Shown: positions 49,556-62,200 of the stretch, piece after piece
Position numbering within the stretch: the first letter of the stretch is position 1
Layout: each line of letters opens with the position of its first letter
Assembly (NCBI GenBank): GCA_016630905.1
Contig: WBMQ01000007.1
Coordinates: 434,001-498,000, forward strand
Length of the DNA stretch: 64,000 bases
Source: Capillidium heterosporum
Taxonomy: Eukaryota; Entomophthoromycota; Entomophthoromycetes; Entomophthorales; Capillidiaceae
Reading direction: 5' to 3'
The notes under the pieces: model-generated
What the model was told of the DNA's origin: nothing
The model's database searches: none
Seen by the model: only the letters and a program-made list of their open reading frames with translations
Made by a program: the position numbers and the translations under genes

Positions 49556-51130
49556 AAGTATTCTTTCTTTTCACTTGCTCTTAGTTGGGTTTGGTTACCT
49601 CTCGCCGTTTATATACCTTTAGAAAGCTACTGCGTATGCTCATAAATTAGAAAACCATTCATTAATCTCTTGAAAATCACTTGTACTTTACCAGATTGGC
49701 TAGTTTTGTTGTTGGGAGACTACCATTTGCGTAGCAACAATGGAACCTCATTGGATACTATTATTTTTGGACGTATAACTACGCAGCTATAGCATCCACA
49801 GCAAGAGATAGATCAATGGTTTTCATATCCTTATGATTTGAGCCAATGATGTTTGAGTGTTGATCTAGGACTGGATTACTCAAATTACCATTCACTACGA
49901 GTGATGGTAAGAGTATCTTTGATACACTGGTTACAATACATTGCTTCAAATATAAATGCTCTACTCTTAAGAAAATGTATGGGTATATCAAAATATGTTC
50001 AGAAGATTGAATGGAAAGTACCTTTTGAGTTTTTAAACTACACCTTCCAACTGACCGGCGACAACATAAAATCAAAAGCATTTACATATTTAAGTGTATA
50101 TTATAATTAAATGTTATTTTCAATATTTCCTGGTTTATCAACGAGCAAACTTCAAATTTTGCTTTCTATCGAGAAATATATGAATGAATGTTACAATTAG
50201 TACTAGTGATGTTAGTTCTGAGAATACGCTAATTTTCCTTATAAAAATGTACTAATTTGTGTAAATTATAGCATTTAAATGTGATTTATTATATTGTATG
50301 GATAATTTGTGCCATTTTTGTAGGATTTCTTATAATATACAAACCTACCAAATTGCCATTTAAATATACTTTTACTCTAAACTATAGTAAGATAAAGTTA
50401 TAGTGCAGTTTATAAATTAGAATTGCATCAACGTAGTGGCTATATCTCTTATTAAAATTCAATCTGAACATTAATTTCAACAACCCAATACGCTTCCAGG
50501 TTTATTTTCATATACCTATCAAAAGTGAATAAACAAGCTGATTCTTCAAAGTATGGACTGCAGAGAAATGTAGAGTTAGCACTATAATCCAACCTTTGAT
50601 TGTCGTTTTAAAAATAGGGACCTATTCTTCGTTAGTTGAAATGGTTACCTGCAGGCATACAATTCGAAAAATATTACTTCAAGCCCCAGAAATTCCTTTC
50701 CCATTTAGTAAAGTCAGCTTTATGGGGTGAGGTTTTATTTGTAAAGTGGTTCGAGAAAAGCAAGGTTCTAAAGGAAACTTACAATTTCCCTAGTTTTTTG
50801 GATAGTTTCTTATTGGAATGGAATCATCTAGAAGGAATATGACTACTAATTTGTTCCAATTTAGTAACGTCGAATAGGCATGATGTTATAAACAATTTTT
50901 AAAACAATTTTCTAATACCAATCTACTAATTATAAACCTAATGATTGCTAAACCACTTTGCCAACCAAATTCGGCTAAACTAAACTTTAATTGGTAAAGT
51001 TTTAGGTGAGAATACAAATGGGATGAGCAGTCACACATTTCAAGCAAATTGGAATGTCGTTTCACATCATCCAATGTGAACAAATGATTACTTTACTAGC
51101 TTGAAATATGAGTCATCGATTCAGGTCCCA
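49556..51130. other. Intergenic, no supported gene
   Basis: Upstream region of PARP copy B and of the Stf2-like gene. Open frames at 49779-50110 and 50636-50842 have random-like composition and no domain. Confidence 0.5.
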
Positions 51131-51132
51131 AC

Positions 51133-51139
51133 TATAAAT
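51133..51139 (+). promoter_or_regulatory. TATA-like box of the Stf2-like gene
   Basis: TATAAAT 135 bases upstream of the ATG at 51274, in front of a C- and A-rich leader. The spacing suits a fungal core promoter; assignment is by position only. Confidence 0.4.
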
Positions 51140-51205
51140 TTGCATACGACGCCAAACCTAAACCCATTTATCATTGACAAAGCCAAATAACTTTCCCACT
51201 AACCT

Positions 51206-51239
51206 AAGCGTCCAAACTACAAATTCCAAGCGTCCAAAC
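51206..51239 (+). repeat. Two direct copies of AAGCGTCCAAAC in the 5' leader
   Basis: The 12-base word occurs at 51206-51217 and 51228-51239, 22 bases apart, 35-68 bases before the Stf2-like start codon. It lies downstream of the TATA-like box, so it is either a 5' UTR element or a regulator binding pair. Confidence 0.6.
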
Positions 51240-51273
51240 CCTAACTAACTCAAACTTCAATCCAAATTCCAAG

Positions 51274-51537
51274 ATGGCCCGATCCAAGGACGGACAGTAC
51301 CAGAACCAAAACGCAATCAACACCGACCTCCGTCACGTCTCCTTGAAAGGACTGGAAGACAATCGAGGCTTACCCAAGAAGGGAGGTGGTGGTGGCCACA
51401 ACTGGGGGAACTTGAAGGACGAAGTTGAGGAAGCTTCTACTCGTGGCAAAGATGAGTTGAGTACCTCCCCTCAGGACAGCCAGAAGATTCGAGTTTTGGA
51501 GTCCAAGGAGTTCGAGGAGCTGCAGAAGCGGAACTGA
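51274..51537 (+). CDS. Small Stf2-like / HABP4-PAI-RBP1-type protein
   Basis: Hydrophilic protein of 87 residues in one exon. The centre, LPKKGGGGGHNWGNLKDEVE, matches the Gly-rich NWGxxxDE core of yeast Stf2/Tma-type small proteins, linked in yeast to ATP-synthase inhibitor stabilisation and desiccation tolerance and grouped with HABP4/PAI-RBP1 RNA-binding proteins. The rest is polar and charged, probably disordered. Codon use is GC-rich (AAG, GAG, GGA preferred) compared with the surroundings, as in a well-expressed gene. The role in this organism is inferred from family only. Confidence 0.8.
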   Translation: MARSKDGQYQNQNAINTDLRHVSLKGLEDNRGLPKKGGGGGHNWGNLKDEVEEASTRGKDELSTSPQDSQKIRVLESKEFEELQKRN

Positions 51538-52938
51538 TGCTGACATTCGTATCGTAAGTTTCCTTATCCTAAGTTTGCCTACCTATATATAAATGTATTT
51601 AAAATTTGAACTTTATGTTTTAATATCCTTACACCATTGTCTTTATTACCTTCGTTTATGTTTTGGTATATTGATAGCAGTAGTAAGTGCGCTGTTTTAT
51701 TTAGTTTTTACTGTGAACTACATTGAACTGTACTTATAACTACCCCATCTATTAGCGCCAACACTTATCGTACGGCATAAAGTAATATACTTGTCCTAAG
51801 GATAATAAGGCAGAGCACTCTATATTTGTGTTTTTGTATAGTGCCTCGATCACTATTTTTCCTTTTCTATCAACTATATAGCGTGTGTTTGTCCAACCTT
51901 TTTACTGTCATAATTTCATTGATATTTGAATCTATCTATTTAAATAATAGTTGATGACTAGATCTAGCGATAAACCAAGATAAGTAAGGCTCAAAATTAT
52001 ATTTCCAACCAGTTTTTCAGTATACAGCGAGCTGTAAGTCATCATTGCTTTTCAACACAGTACATATAAATGAAGTACCTGCGTAAAAAAGCTTCCACAA
52101 AAGGCTTACATAAAACTTCTCTTGAAACCAATCTAAGTCTAGTGACGTACTTGCTATAAAGCCTCTAACACATCCTCTTCTAGCTTAACCACACACTCCA
52201 TCCCCTGCACCTTACTTAACCTGGATATAGTACATGATTTTACATGGTCTGCTTTCGTGTATAAAATTTAGGCTTGTCTTCAAGTAATAAAGTTGTATGC
52301 TTAATTTTCTATACCATTAGAATGCACTAAATAGGCTTTATAAGTCCAATGGATTTGCATCAAATGTAAAACTAAGACTTTTAATTGGATATGCTTAGTA
52401 TCCTTGAAAACTGAACCTAGTGAAAGGATTTTCTTGAACAAATAGCTTGATATGGATTTCAAACAGATAAGCCAACCTCGTTCTAGATTAACTGGCTATG
52501 ATCTACTTATTGTTTATATACGAACTCTTCAATTTAGCGCTTCAATTTTTCAATCAATTTAGAACTAAATTTGCATCTCATCAAGCATATCATTGGTCCA
52601 ATCCATAACTACTTGACCAGGGAACTAAGCATCCTGTACTCATGAGGACTGCTTTATTTATAGCTCAGTAACCGATTAAACCCTAAGAATAGTATCATCT
52701 TACAGCCAAGAGAGTTGCTAAACCCAACCGACATCGATACTTTGAATCTCAATTCATTAACAAGCCAAGAGGAGCTCCCAGCTATAACAAAAGAAAGTGA
52801 CCTGTAAATATAGCTGAATATCCAACAACAACCAATTTTTAAAGGTAAGTCTATAGTCTAAAAGTACATTATTGTCAAATTACTCTATGTTATTTCAATT
52901 TTTCCAGGCTTTATTTTAACATAGTTTTACTAAAATAG
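51538..52938. other. Intergenic, no supported gene
   Basis: About 1.4 kb between the Stf2-like gene and the FYVE-RING gene. No open frame of note. The sequence just before 52939 ends with an acceptor-like TAG, so a 5' UTR intron is possible. Confidence 0.5.
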
Positions 52939-53997
52939 ATGATGAATCCAAGTTCATTTATAAACATGTTACTATCCAACTCATCTACGATGCAACAAGA
53001 TTTTGAGGGTACAAGCTCCTCTAATTTCAATGTCACCAATTCCAATCCATCGCGATGCCCATTTAACTCCAACGATACCAATTTAACGGTAGCCGCAACT
53101 TCAACTACCAACATCGCGCAAACTTCCGACCCCATCTACTGCAACTCTAAATTTTCTTCCAACAACTTGATATTTGTTAGGCAACTGAACGCGACCTACT
53201 CGTCTACGCCTAGGGCTCTACCGGTAGAGCTGTGGGAGGACGATTCTGAAGCTTCAACCTGCAAGAGTTGTGACAAGGGGTTTACTTTGTGGGTACGGAG
53301 ACACCACTGCAGGTATTCTTTATTATCGGTTTTAGGCAATTCTAACTGACCTAAAAATTTTAGGCGATGTGGCTTAATATATTGTGATGAATGCTCTTCG
53401 GAACGAGCTTCTTTGTTGGAACCTGGGCTCCATAGCGATGGCCTCGGTGGCATAAGTCTATCCTTAAATCAGGACAATGTCTCCAGTATGCAACGTGTCT
53501 GCGACGGGTGCTACAACCTGATCCGAGCTGGTCCAAGGGTTCCTCCTATAGAGGTGCCTCTCCCCATAAAGCGTATCGACAGTTCAGCTTCCATGCTTAC
53601 CGAATGCCCCGCTTGTGGAAAACGTTTAGTCAACGTAGGTCTGAGTAAGGAGGCTCAAGAAAAACATATAAGCGACTGTTTGGAAAGTAGCTCATCATTC
53701 GATGCTGCTAGAAACACTTCGCGCTACCTAGGTAACCTTATACATTGAAATGTTAATTAATAGGTTAGTATTTTCGCTTAGCGATGACCCTGCTCTTTTG
53801 GGACAAGAGTGTGCGATATGCTTGGAAGAATTTGAGCTAGGTAACTTTCATTTATTCGATATATCCAAAGATAAAGACACTAACATCTCTATTTAGGCAA
53901 CAGAGTCGCCAGGCTTAACTGTTTATGCTGTTTTCATCGGGGCTGTATTCAAGAATGGTTCTTCCGGAATACCAACTGCCCTATACACTACCAGTGA
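52939..53997 (+). CDS. FYVE-RING E3 ubiquitin ligase (Pib1-like)
   Basis: Endosomal or vacuolar ubiquitin ligase that would bind PI3P through FYVE and an E2 through RING. Exons: 52939-53312, 53364-53728, about 53777-53839 and about 53897-53997. The N-terminus is Ser/Thr/Asn-rich. The FYVE domain has W-E-D-D, then CKSC, the signature RRHHCRRCG formed across intron 1, then CDEC and CDGCY. A middle CPACGKRLVN...H...C module follows and may bind one zinc. The C-terminal RING has CAICLEEF, LNCLCCFHRGCIQEWF and NCPIH. This FYVE-to-RING order matches Pib1 and related fungal ligases. Junctions are in frame. The start is the first ATG in the exon; a second Met follows directly. Confidence 0.92.
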
Positions 53998-54123
53998 ACA
54001 TTACCTACAACTAACTTCTGCCTTAGCATCTTTGAAGCTTCTGTCTGTACCTGCTCCAATACGACACACCCTATAATCTTTCCAAGCTACTAACAGGTAC
54101 GACATAAATTCGAATCCCAATTA

Positions 54124-54157
54124 CTAAGCATGGGCCGTTGACCTAAACCATGCTTAG
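54124..54157 (+). other. Hairpin in FYVE-RING 3' flank
   Basis: CTAAGCATGG and CCATGCTTAG form a perfect 10-bp stem with a 14-base loop, about 130 bases after the stop codon. It is followed at 54189-54202 by CCGC-AATAAA-GCGG, which would place a poly(A)-signal-like hexamer in a hairpin loop. Confidence 0.6.
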
Positions 54158-55777
54158 GCTCTGTATTTTAAGTTTACATGCTACCATGCCGCAATAAAGC
54201 GGTAACTACTATTTATCGGCTTGTTGAGTATAATTATTTTTTAACCCTTTTAGCTGGTAGTTAGGAAGTTTAACCTTCGTTTCAACAAAATTTATAAGGC
54301 ATATAAAGCTAGTTAATTTACCTATTGAAATTGTAAGCTTTAGAGTACTTATTTTCAACATAAACATTTGTCTTTTGATTTTAGATATATATTTTTGATA
54401 AATCGTATGTAAGTTCTTTATTTTAGCTAGAATATTGTGGTTTTATACATCTTTGATTTATAATGACTGTATAAATAAGATAATATTTACCCATTATTTA
54501 ATACCACCTATCCACCAATCAGTAGAAGAAACCTAGATGATGAAATCTTCATAGGGAATTGAAAATATACAAATCCAAATACTACTAGCTGAGATCAATA
54601 ACCTCTTAATATGCTAATGACAATATATATTGAAATCTCCTCGACATTATAAAGTGATTATAAGGTACATCAACAGGACTGTTTGATCATCCCACTTCTC
54701 TGATGGGAGCTAAGGAGCTGCCTAAAGCCATTGGACATCTATAAAATATTATTTGAAAGTGTATCACATCCTCAATTTTGAAATTAAGAAATGGGTTATC
54801 TAAATATTCAATACTCTTTATTGTCATAGCCTACACATTGTGTATAAAGAGGATAGTGCCTTTACAAAACCTTCATCAATAGAACCTCCGCCTTTTCTAA
54901 TAGAAATCTAACCACCATCTTGAGAAGGTATTAATAGCAAACTTTCAATGTTTATTGAGATGGATAGACAAGGCTGCTGAATTTAGCATCCAGTTAGAAT
55001 GTCCAAAACAGACTTGGGATTCTCAAGATATTGCTATAAAATTAAATTTGCTAAGAAATAACCAAAGTACTAGAGATAAAGGTTATGTGTTGATTGAAAA
55101 TGTAGTACCTTAGGATGTGAGTGTAGGTTATATTACACAATTCTCAACATACACATACGTCTATTTTAGAGTTCTATCGAAGTTTTACAAAAGTATGGCG
55201 CCTGATAGCCATCAGCATGATATCAACTTTAGAAGACTACAACTCAGTTTAAATTATAGATTTTACTAATCAGATATGGTTAATCGTATTAAATGTACTT
55301 ATATTGACAAGCTATAACTTATCTACATTTTAATAAGCGCTACCTAAATGTTAGGATATCTCTATTTCAATTCGTATAGATACCCCACCAACCTCCAAAC
55401 AAATGCTAAAAATTAGAGTGTACTTACAGCATTGAGAAGATATTGTCTTCATATTTCAAAATTTAGTAGCAATATTGAGTCGACTTGTCGAAATATTGTA
55501 CCATCTCTTACTACTTTTTATATCAAACGTATAATGTATATTGCTAATCAACATAACTTCCACTTGACAGGTCAAGTTGTAAATTTTTTAGCAAGATGGC
55601 GTGCTCACCTTTGCAAATTCCATCATTTGAAATTGGACCTGTCAACTTGAAAAGATGGTGCAAAACCTCAACAAAATGACTAAATTTACGATATAGATCC
55701 CTAGACCTTTCAAAAATTAAAGTACCATTAGTCAGACCTTACCAATTATTAATCGCATCTGTTAAAGAAAGTCCCGC

Positions 55778-55791
55778 CCGGCCTAGGCCGG
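55778..55791. repeat. 14-bp GC palindrome
   Basis: CCGGCCTAGGCCGG is a perfect palindrome in strongly AT-rich DNA. A second hairpin, TTGGTACTACG / CGTAGTCCAA, lies about 80 bases on at 55868-55893. Possible remnant of a transposon end. Confidence 0.6.
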
Positions 55792-58219
55792 TCCGAAAAC
55801 TTATAGTATCTCCTGATTACTAACTTAATTGCCATCGACGGAGAAAGTTTAGTAGTATGATGTAACTTTGGTACTACGTACCGCGTAGTCCAAGTTTAAA
55901 GAACAAGTGTATTTATAAGTTTGCAGGTATGGGCACAAGTTAATAGACCATCAACTCAATCATGTCCTTTACAAAAAATGCAAAGTAAAGATAGAAGTAG
56001 ATGGTTCTAGTAAATGTTCGGTGCTACCAAGTATCAAAACCATCAACGTTATCATAGCACTAAACTTATTATCGGCACAGTTTATTAAGTTTAGTTATTC
56101 CAGTTGATTTCCTTTAAAATAGGAGCCAAGCTACGTTATAATTGAAAGGGTAGCCATAGTATGAGATCTAGCCAATGGGTATCTTACATTTTATCTATAT
56201 CTATATATAATTAATTTCATAGGTTTAAGCGCAACTTGATGGCTGTTATCAAAGTATCTATTTACCTTGTCAAACTGCGAAGAGAAGCTGTTTTTAGAAT
56301 ATTCCAAAGGTATGATCAAACACTTGATTACGAATTAAGCGAAGTATAGCGTATAAAGTATATACCTTTAGGCTCAGCCGTCCCAATTCTATCTGATTAT
56401 AGCAATTGGATAGCTCTATCTAAAAAAGTATTTTGCACGATCTTTTAGTTGGATTTGAAATTGGCTATTACTATTTTCAATCAAGGGTAAAAGTCGGAAG
56501 TACAATTTCCTACTTTATAAAACTCGGCACCATATTTCAAAGTATATGAAGTTTTCCGGCTCATCCTATCATACCATATTGCAAAGTATTTACCCAAATA
56601 GATATTCCTCCTGTGCTAGCTTAGAGTTCAAAGCAGACTAAGTCGTTTTGTATTGAAACAGCTGACATCTGGACAAACTCCCTAGCTTTATATTGAAACG
56701 TAGACCACTTCCTTACGAAAACCGACTTGGTTCGTCTACACTGCCAAAAATAAACTTATTCTCGAGAGGTAGATAAAGAACCAATGAGTTGAACTATTCT
56801 TAAAAACATGTCGAATTTCAATAGATGCCCGATTGAAACCAGTTTGGCCAAGCTTTAATTAGCAATAAGTAAAAGTTGTTCCGGACATATATATTAAAAA
56901 TCACCAACAAAGATTACTATGGAATCTAAGGTCTGATAATAACCTTATCTATGAAGCGGTGAAACGGTACCGGGCTATCTATTGACTTTCTACAATTGCA
57001 CTCTACAACACCATTTTATCTAATAGCCCACTATCTTTATTTAGATAGCATTGCTTACATATTATAACAAAACCAAACTTTGCCCAGCATTGGCAAAGAG
57101 CCCATTCAAATTGCGGTATAAAGCTTGAATTTGACGGTAATAGTAGCTAAATATCAATACTTATAAATTTGGTAAAATACCATAACGCTAAAAATATACA
57201 CCATTACAAGGATATTATCCCACTTTTTCAAATAGATACCACCACACCGTTCGATACTTTATTAGGGCTCGAAAGTTTTGTGTAAAAGTGGGGTAAGGAG
57301 TTTTTAATTTACCTATTGGGACGTCGAAAGTTAACCTTTTATCTGTATCAGAGCAGCCCTATACTAGATTCAAATGTTTTAAATTAAATGTGTTATTTGC
57401 ACTAACCTAGTTGAGTCATATAATGCAGGCAGCCATCATCTTGTAGCAACCATTGATAGCCATCATGCTTTCTAATGTACGGCAGATCCCTTTGTTTTTA
57501 AGCGTCAAGGGAAGGCTTTAGTTGACTCACGCTTTTTATAAATGATGACCATGGCTTTGTATCTGAGGTCAAAACAACAATGCAGGTCACGTTGCTCTAT
57601 GTCATTAGGAGTCGATTTAGGGGAATTTTTATATGTATGGTAGGTATTTGGGGGTATTGGTTTAGGCCAGCCCAGCTGATTGGTCTTGTATCGATTAGTG
57701 GCTATGGGTTAATTAAGTTTGTGGACCAAATGTTTGTTTGAATAACCAACTTCGAACCATTGTGAGTCACCAAAAGCAACCTTTATTTGTAGTGGTAAAT
57801 TTACTAATTAGGCTATCGACTGTTTTATTTGATTAGAAATAAGGTAGAATAATGGACCCAGCTAAATGTTATTTATAGCTTGTTACAAATGATCTAATTC
57901 TTTATCGATTTTACCAATTTCTTGCTTTTATTAGAAGATCCTAAATTTAACTTTGGTCAACAGCAGCTGCTAATTCTGAGGTAATTTAATATTAAACCGG
58001 TACTTTGCTTTATGCTGAAACAGCTTTTGGACGATTGTAGCGAATGGAATGGTCGGGATAATTCACACGTTTATCTGATTATTATTTCAAGCCAACTTGT
58101 AGGAAATGGAACTTCTAGATGCATCCAATGGTAGCTTATGAAATCCATAAACTTCTTTGTCGATCCAAATAGTTACCAAAATGGAAAAGCGTTAAAAGGA
58201 GCGCCTTTTTGCAAATCAG

Positions 58220-58227
58220 TATAAATA
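58220..58227 (+). promoter_or_regulatory. TATA box of the Ecl1-like gene
   Basis: TATAAATA followed by a pyrimidine-rich leader, 140 bases upstream of the start codon at 58367. Confidence 0.55.
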
Positions 58228-58366
58228 GGGCGATGGATTCCCTTCCTCTTGCTTTAGACAACTGTCTTTACATTTTCTATTCTTTATCGACTTCAAGGCT
58301 TCAATTCGCCTAAGCTATAACCAAGCTTCTTTAGAACTCTAATTCAACTCCCACAACACTATAAAT

Positions 58367-58639
58367 ATGGATACCAACTGGTGCACCGTCTGCTCTCAGC
58401 ACATCGACTTCTCGGACTCTGACCTCTACTGCAGTGAAGAGTGCCGCGCCTTCGACTTGGAACCTAAAAGCCAGATCCAGGCTTCCGCTTCCAAACCAGT
58501 CTCCATTACTCTGTCTCCACTGAGCTCGGCCAACCCATCGCCAATGCTCGACGGAAGGATTGCTCTATCGCCCTTTTTCCCCGTTACCAGCTGCAAGATA
58601 TCGCCGCCTAGTTTCTCACTGGGCAACACCCATGCTTAA
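58367..58639 (+). CDS. Ecl1-family zinc-binding protein
   Basis: Small protein of 90 residues in one exon. The N-terminal motif WCTVCSQHIDFSDSDLYCSE followed by EC matches the C-x2-C...C-x3-C zinc site of the Ecl1/Ecl2/Ecl3 family, known in fission yeast to extend chronological lifespan and respond to nutrient stress. The rest is Ser/Pro-rich (SITLSPLSSANPSP) and likely disordered. It is preceded by a clear TATA box and a long pyrimidine-rich leader, and codon use is GC-rich relative to the region, suggesting strong or inducible expression. The biochemical role of the family is not well defined. Confidence 0.85.
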   Translation: MDTNWCTVCSQHIDFSDSDLYCSEECRAFDLEPKSQIQASASKPVSITLSPLSSANPSPMLDGRIALSPFFPVTSCKISPPSFSLGNTHA

Positions 58640-59068
58640 TCTTAGGTCCTATAGTTGCCTTTCCCATCCACATAGGTTACTACCTGTCCTGTCCATAGCA
58701 CCTAGATTTTGTATTTTTTGTTAAGCCTTGGAGCGGCTGCCTTCCCTACCTTGAGGTGAGTGTTGGTTTGGTTTCGCCTCCGTCTTGCTTTATAGCACCT
58801 GTACCTCTTAAGTTACCATTTTTAAATAATACCCAAAAAGTTTTTCCGATTAGATTAAAAGCATAAAATAAAATAAAATAATTCAATAGCTTTCATATAT
58901 GTTTATTAGTGCTTTTTCTATACAGCTTTCTCGCATCTACTTTATTTCGGTTTTGCTATTTGGAATTCGGTTGCTTGGCTATTCCAAACTACCTCGATTT
59001 CAAGCTCTACCCCATAACTCCATTATTTACCCGGTGGCAAATTTCAGGCGTTACAAAAACGCTTAAAC
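58640..59068. other. Spacer
   Basis: 3' flank of the Ecl1-like gene. No gene is seen. Confidence 0.5.
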
Positions 59069-59292
59069 TTATTTGCCTGTTCTCATAACCTCAAACTTTT
59101 CAACAGTTTTGGGAACTAGCTGTACTTGATAAAGCACAGGTTCCGCTACCCCATTTCCATAAAAATTGCCATTCCCATCAACTGACTCCACCGCCAATGA
59201 ATTTACCAAGTGATTCGATGCTAGGTGTTTTGAGTAGCTACTTTCTAAATATGGGGTTGATGACAAAGGTTTGTCCTTGCCCTCAATAGAAC
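59069..59292 (-). CDS. Possible C-terminal exon of an unknown gene
   Basis: An open block on the minus strand begins right after an acceptor-like TTTCAG and reads SIEGKDKPLSSTPYLESSYS through VLYQVQLVPKTVEKFEVMRT to a TAA at 59069-59071. Composition is balanced and hydrophilic, unlike nearby noise frames, so it may be a real last exon. I could not find a convincing preceding exon in 59.3-60 kb. It may be a relic or chance. Confidence 0.25.
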
Positions 59293-59299
59293 CTGAAAT

Positions 59300-62200
59300 T
59301 TATTTTACAAATAAAGCTTGTCGAGGCGTGCATGTCCCCAAAATGATTTGCCACATTCCATCCCTTGAACTGTAACTTGTGGTACATGAGAGCAAAGGAT
59401 CCAGGTTACCGAATGTCATTATAGGTTCTAGTTTATTCCAATTATGGTAACTTGGCATTTAAGAACTTTTAAAAATAGCTGTAGTGGTTGGGAAGGCACT
59501 TTTCCAATGAGCTTCCAATAGATTGGTGCTGTAGCCCAACACTACAAGTAATAAAACCTGAAATTTGAAGGATTGTAGATGCCCTGTCGTCAAGTCATTG
59601 TACCACCTGATTTCTATGGAACCAGTAAACGTTCTCTTTCAAGGATCTGGTTTCACATAGTTAACAACAGAGCAAGTTACTAACTTTTACTTTGTATCCC
59701 CTTTTATGAGCTGGTGTGGGAATATATTAGTAAAGTTTCGTCGACATTGTCGAAGCTTACGTATCAAAGTTGGTGTAGCGACATGCCGTCGATACACTCT
59801 GTTGTAAATGTACATGAGGTCTGTGCAGCCTACAGTCAAAGCTACCTAGGTTTGACTTTGAAGAAGTTTCTCAATCGAGAACAGCTATTTAATTGTTATC
59901 TGATTCAAAATGATGCTATTCACATAAGGAGCGACTATAGGCTTGCAGCTGTAGTTAGGAATGGAAATTTGAGCACCTTTTGTATCCCCAATATGGTGCT
60001 ATTGTACCACTAGATGACATCTACCGAAATAGTGGATTTTAACTAGATACGCTCATTACAGTACTGTCGAATCTATTGATTTCATAAAGAAATTTATTGC
60101 AAACCATGAATTACAAATATACATGGCATTTCCACAGTATACCATTAATTTCAAGAGGTTATCAATGTGTATCTCATACAATCATTGTGCAAGATACTTT
60201 CAAATGTAGCATTTAGCCAAGCCTCCAATATAAAAATTTGGTTTTCAATGAATGTAGAGGTTTCCAGTTCAATTTTATTAGAGTATATCGGTGTTTCGCC
60301 TTCATCTTTTAGTGGATGGAGCCTTTAAATTTACGAAAGTTTGCCGATCCTATGTAAAAAAGGAGACTTAGCAATTAGTTGAAATGTGCAACCGTTCATT
60401 TTGTTTCCCTTTACTTGACCCTTTTTCCCTTGGTTGTTCTAGGTGAAACTGAGTACTTGACGCCGATTATAAAATTTATTTATAGCGACTTAGAGATGTT
60501 GTTTAAGGCAAGCATTGGATTTCAGGGTATGGTAGATAACATAGACTGCTGTAATATACTTTAAAGCTACCTACAAAGCACCAAGTCTTTCTAGATAAAG
60601 CTTTATCCTTGAAATTTCTACTGATTCTCACGGTTTCAGTTGGGGTAAAGGGGTACTAGTTTGCTAACAGTTTATGTCAAGTATTTAGAAACAACGCAAT
60701 GAGTGATAAGGATTAGTAGATTAGAATACTAAAAGGTTATAAAGCCCACCAACATTAATATATTTTCAAAAGTTATGTCGTGCTTTAGTTATTATTCAAA
60801 CTGGCTGGGACAAGGTACTATCAAAACATTCAACTTGACTTTTTGCCTTGATCACAATCTAGTTTTTGGTGATGTTCGATAAAACCTGTTAGCTTACATA
60901 ACTAAATCTTTAAAAAAGGGATCGGGTTTTACAGCACAAATCATAGTATTTTACATTTGAAATCTGGGTCTAAAGTAAAGCCGACCACAACCTACTCATC
61001 TAAATGCTCTAGTGCAACATAGTTCCGGTCCCTCCACCGACTTTGATGCCTAATTTTATTTTTACACAAACGATACCTAAGTTTCGACTTTCTAAAATGC
61101 AAGCCCATCAAATATCCGGTCGCTTACCAATTGGAAACGGTTATGCCAATGCTCTAAGTTAAATATAGGTATAGAACTTGACGAATCATTACCAACTTTA
61201 CATGCAGCTGTATAAATGTAAAAGTGAGTCAGACGATGATCCAAATATAGTCGGGCGTAACAAAGGGCTAAAAGAGGTTGGTACAACCTACAAGCCTCAC
61301 TTAGTACCGAAAAATAACCTTTTGAGGCTTGTAAAATTTCCAAGTACAATCAGTAGCAATTGATTCTCCGACTAACTTATGGCTAGATCTCAAAGAAACT
61401 AAGTTAAGACCATGGAAAATGCCATTTAAGTCCAGACGGTCCAGTCAGCCATTTGAGTAGCGAGGTCCCAAACATTCTCCGATTAACTTGTAGCTAGACC
61501 TAATAATCTACTGCTCTAGTCGAAATCTATATCTTCAGATCTATTTAGAAGAATTGAGTTATAGGTTCTAACCAATGTAACAAATTAGAACCTTGGGAAA
61601 TGCCATTTAAGTCCAAACGATCCAGTCATCCACCTTCGAAAGTAATAAAAGTAGTAAGACGATTGCAGTTTAGTTTATTTTTGTAATATATTTCCAGAGT
61701 AATAATATACTTTTCAATCTATTTGGCTACGATCTAATTAAAAGTTATTATTAGGTGGAGATGGTAGTAAATGTTGTGACATATAAAGAATTCTTGGATG
61801 AGGCCAATAGCTCTAGCCTACAAAGGTGGGTTTTTAATATAAAGTTTAGCTACCGAGATTTGCCTAAAAGAGTCCACTTATCCGTCCGTTTTGGTGGATA
61901 AATGTCGGCACTATAGGGTTCTAGTTCTTGTACAGTTGAACTCCATTTATAATATTGTTCCGTACCTCTTCAAAGAAATCCCAAACTTTACTTATTGAAG
62001 ATAGGATCTCCGTCTAGTACTTGGGTAGTCAGTTGTTCGGCTGATTTGAGAGGAGTGACCAGCCTAAACTTAGAAATTGAAGGTAATATGCCTACAATTT
62101 TTCCCATTTTATACGAAAGTATTCATGTATTCCTTCTCTGAGCAGAAAATTGATAGTGCTCCAAATTTTATCATTAAACTAATGTTCGATCCAAATCTTA

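Larger units (their letters stand above)
53998..58215. other. Gene-poor stretch with hairpins and GC-rich palindromes
   Basis: About 4.2 kb with no supported gene. It contains the FYVE-RING 3' flank with two hairpins (54124-54157 and 54189-54202), an inverted-repeat cluster near 55560-55670 and two GC-rich palindromic motifs at 55778-55791 and 55868-55893. These look like remains of a mobile element, but no coding part is seen. The open frame 55432-55650 is unsupported. Confidence 0.5.

Noticed and set aside
55432-55650. 72-residue open frame near the palindromes as a transposase piece
   Set aside because: No DDE, zinc-finger or reverse-transcriptase motif.
59714-60013. 99-residue open frame
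   Set aside because: No recognisable domain, no codon bias and no flanking exons.
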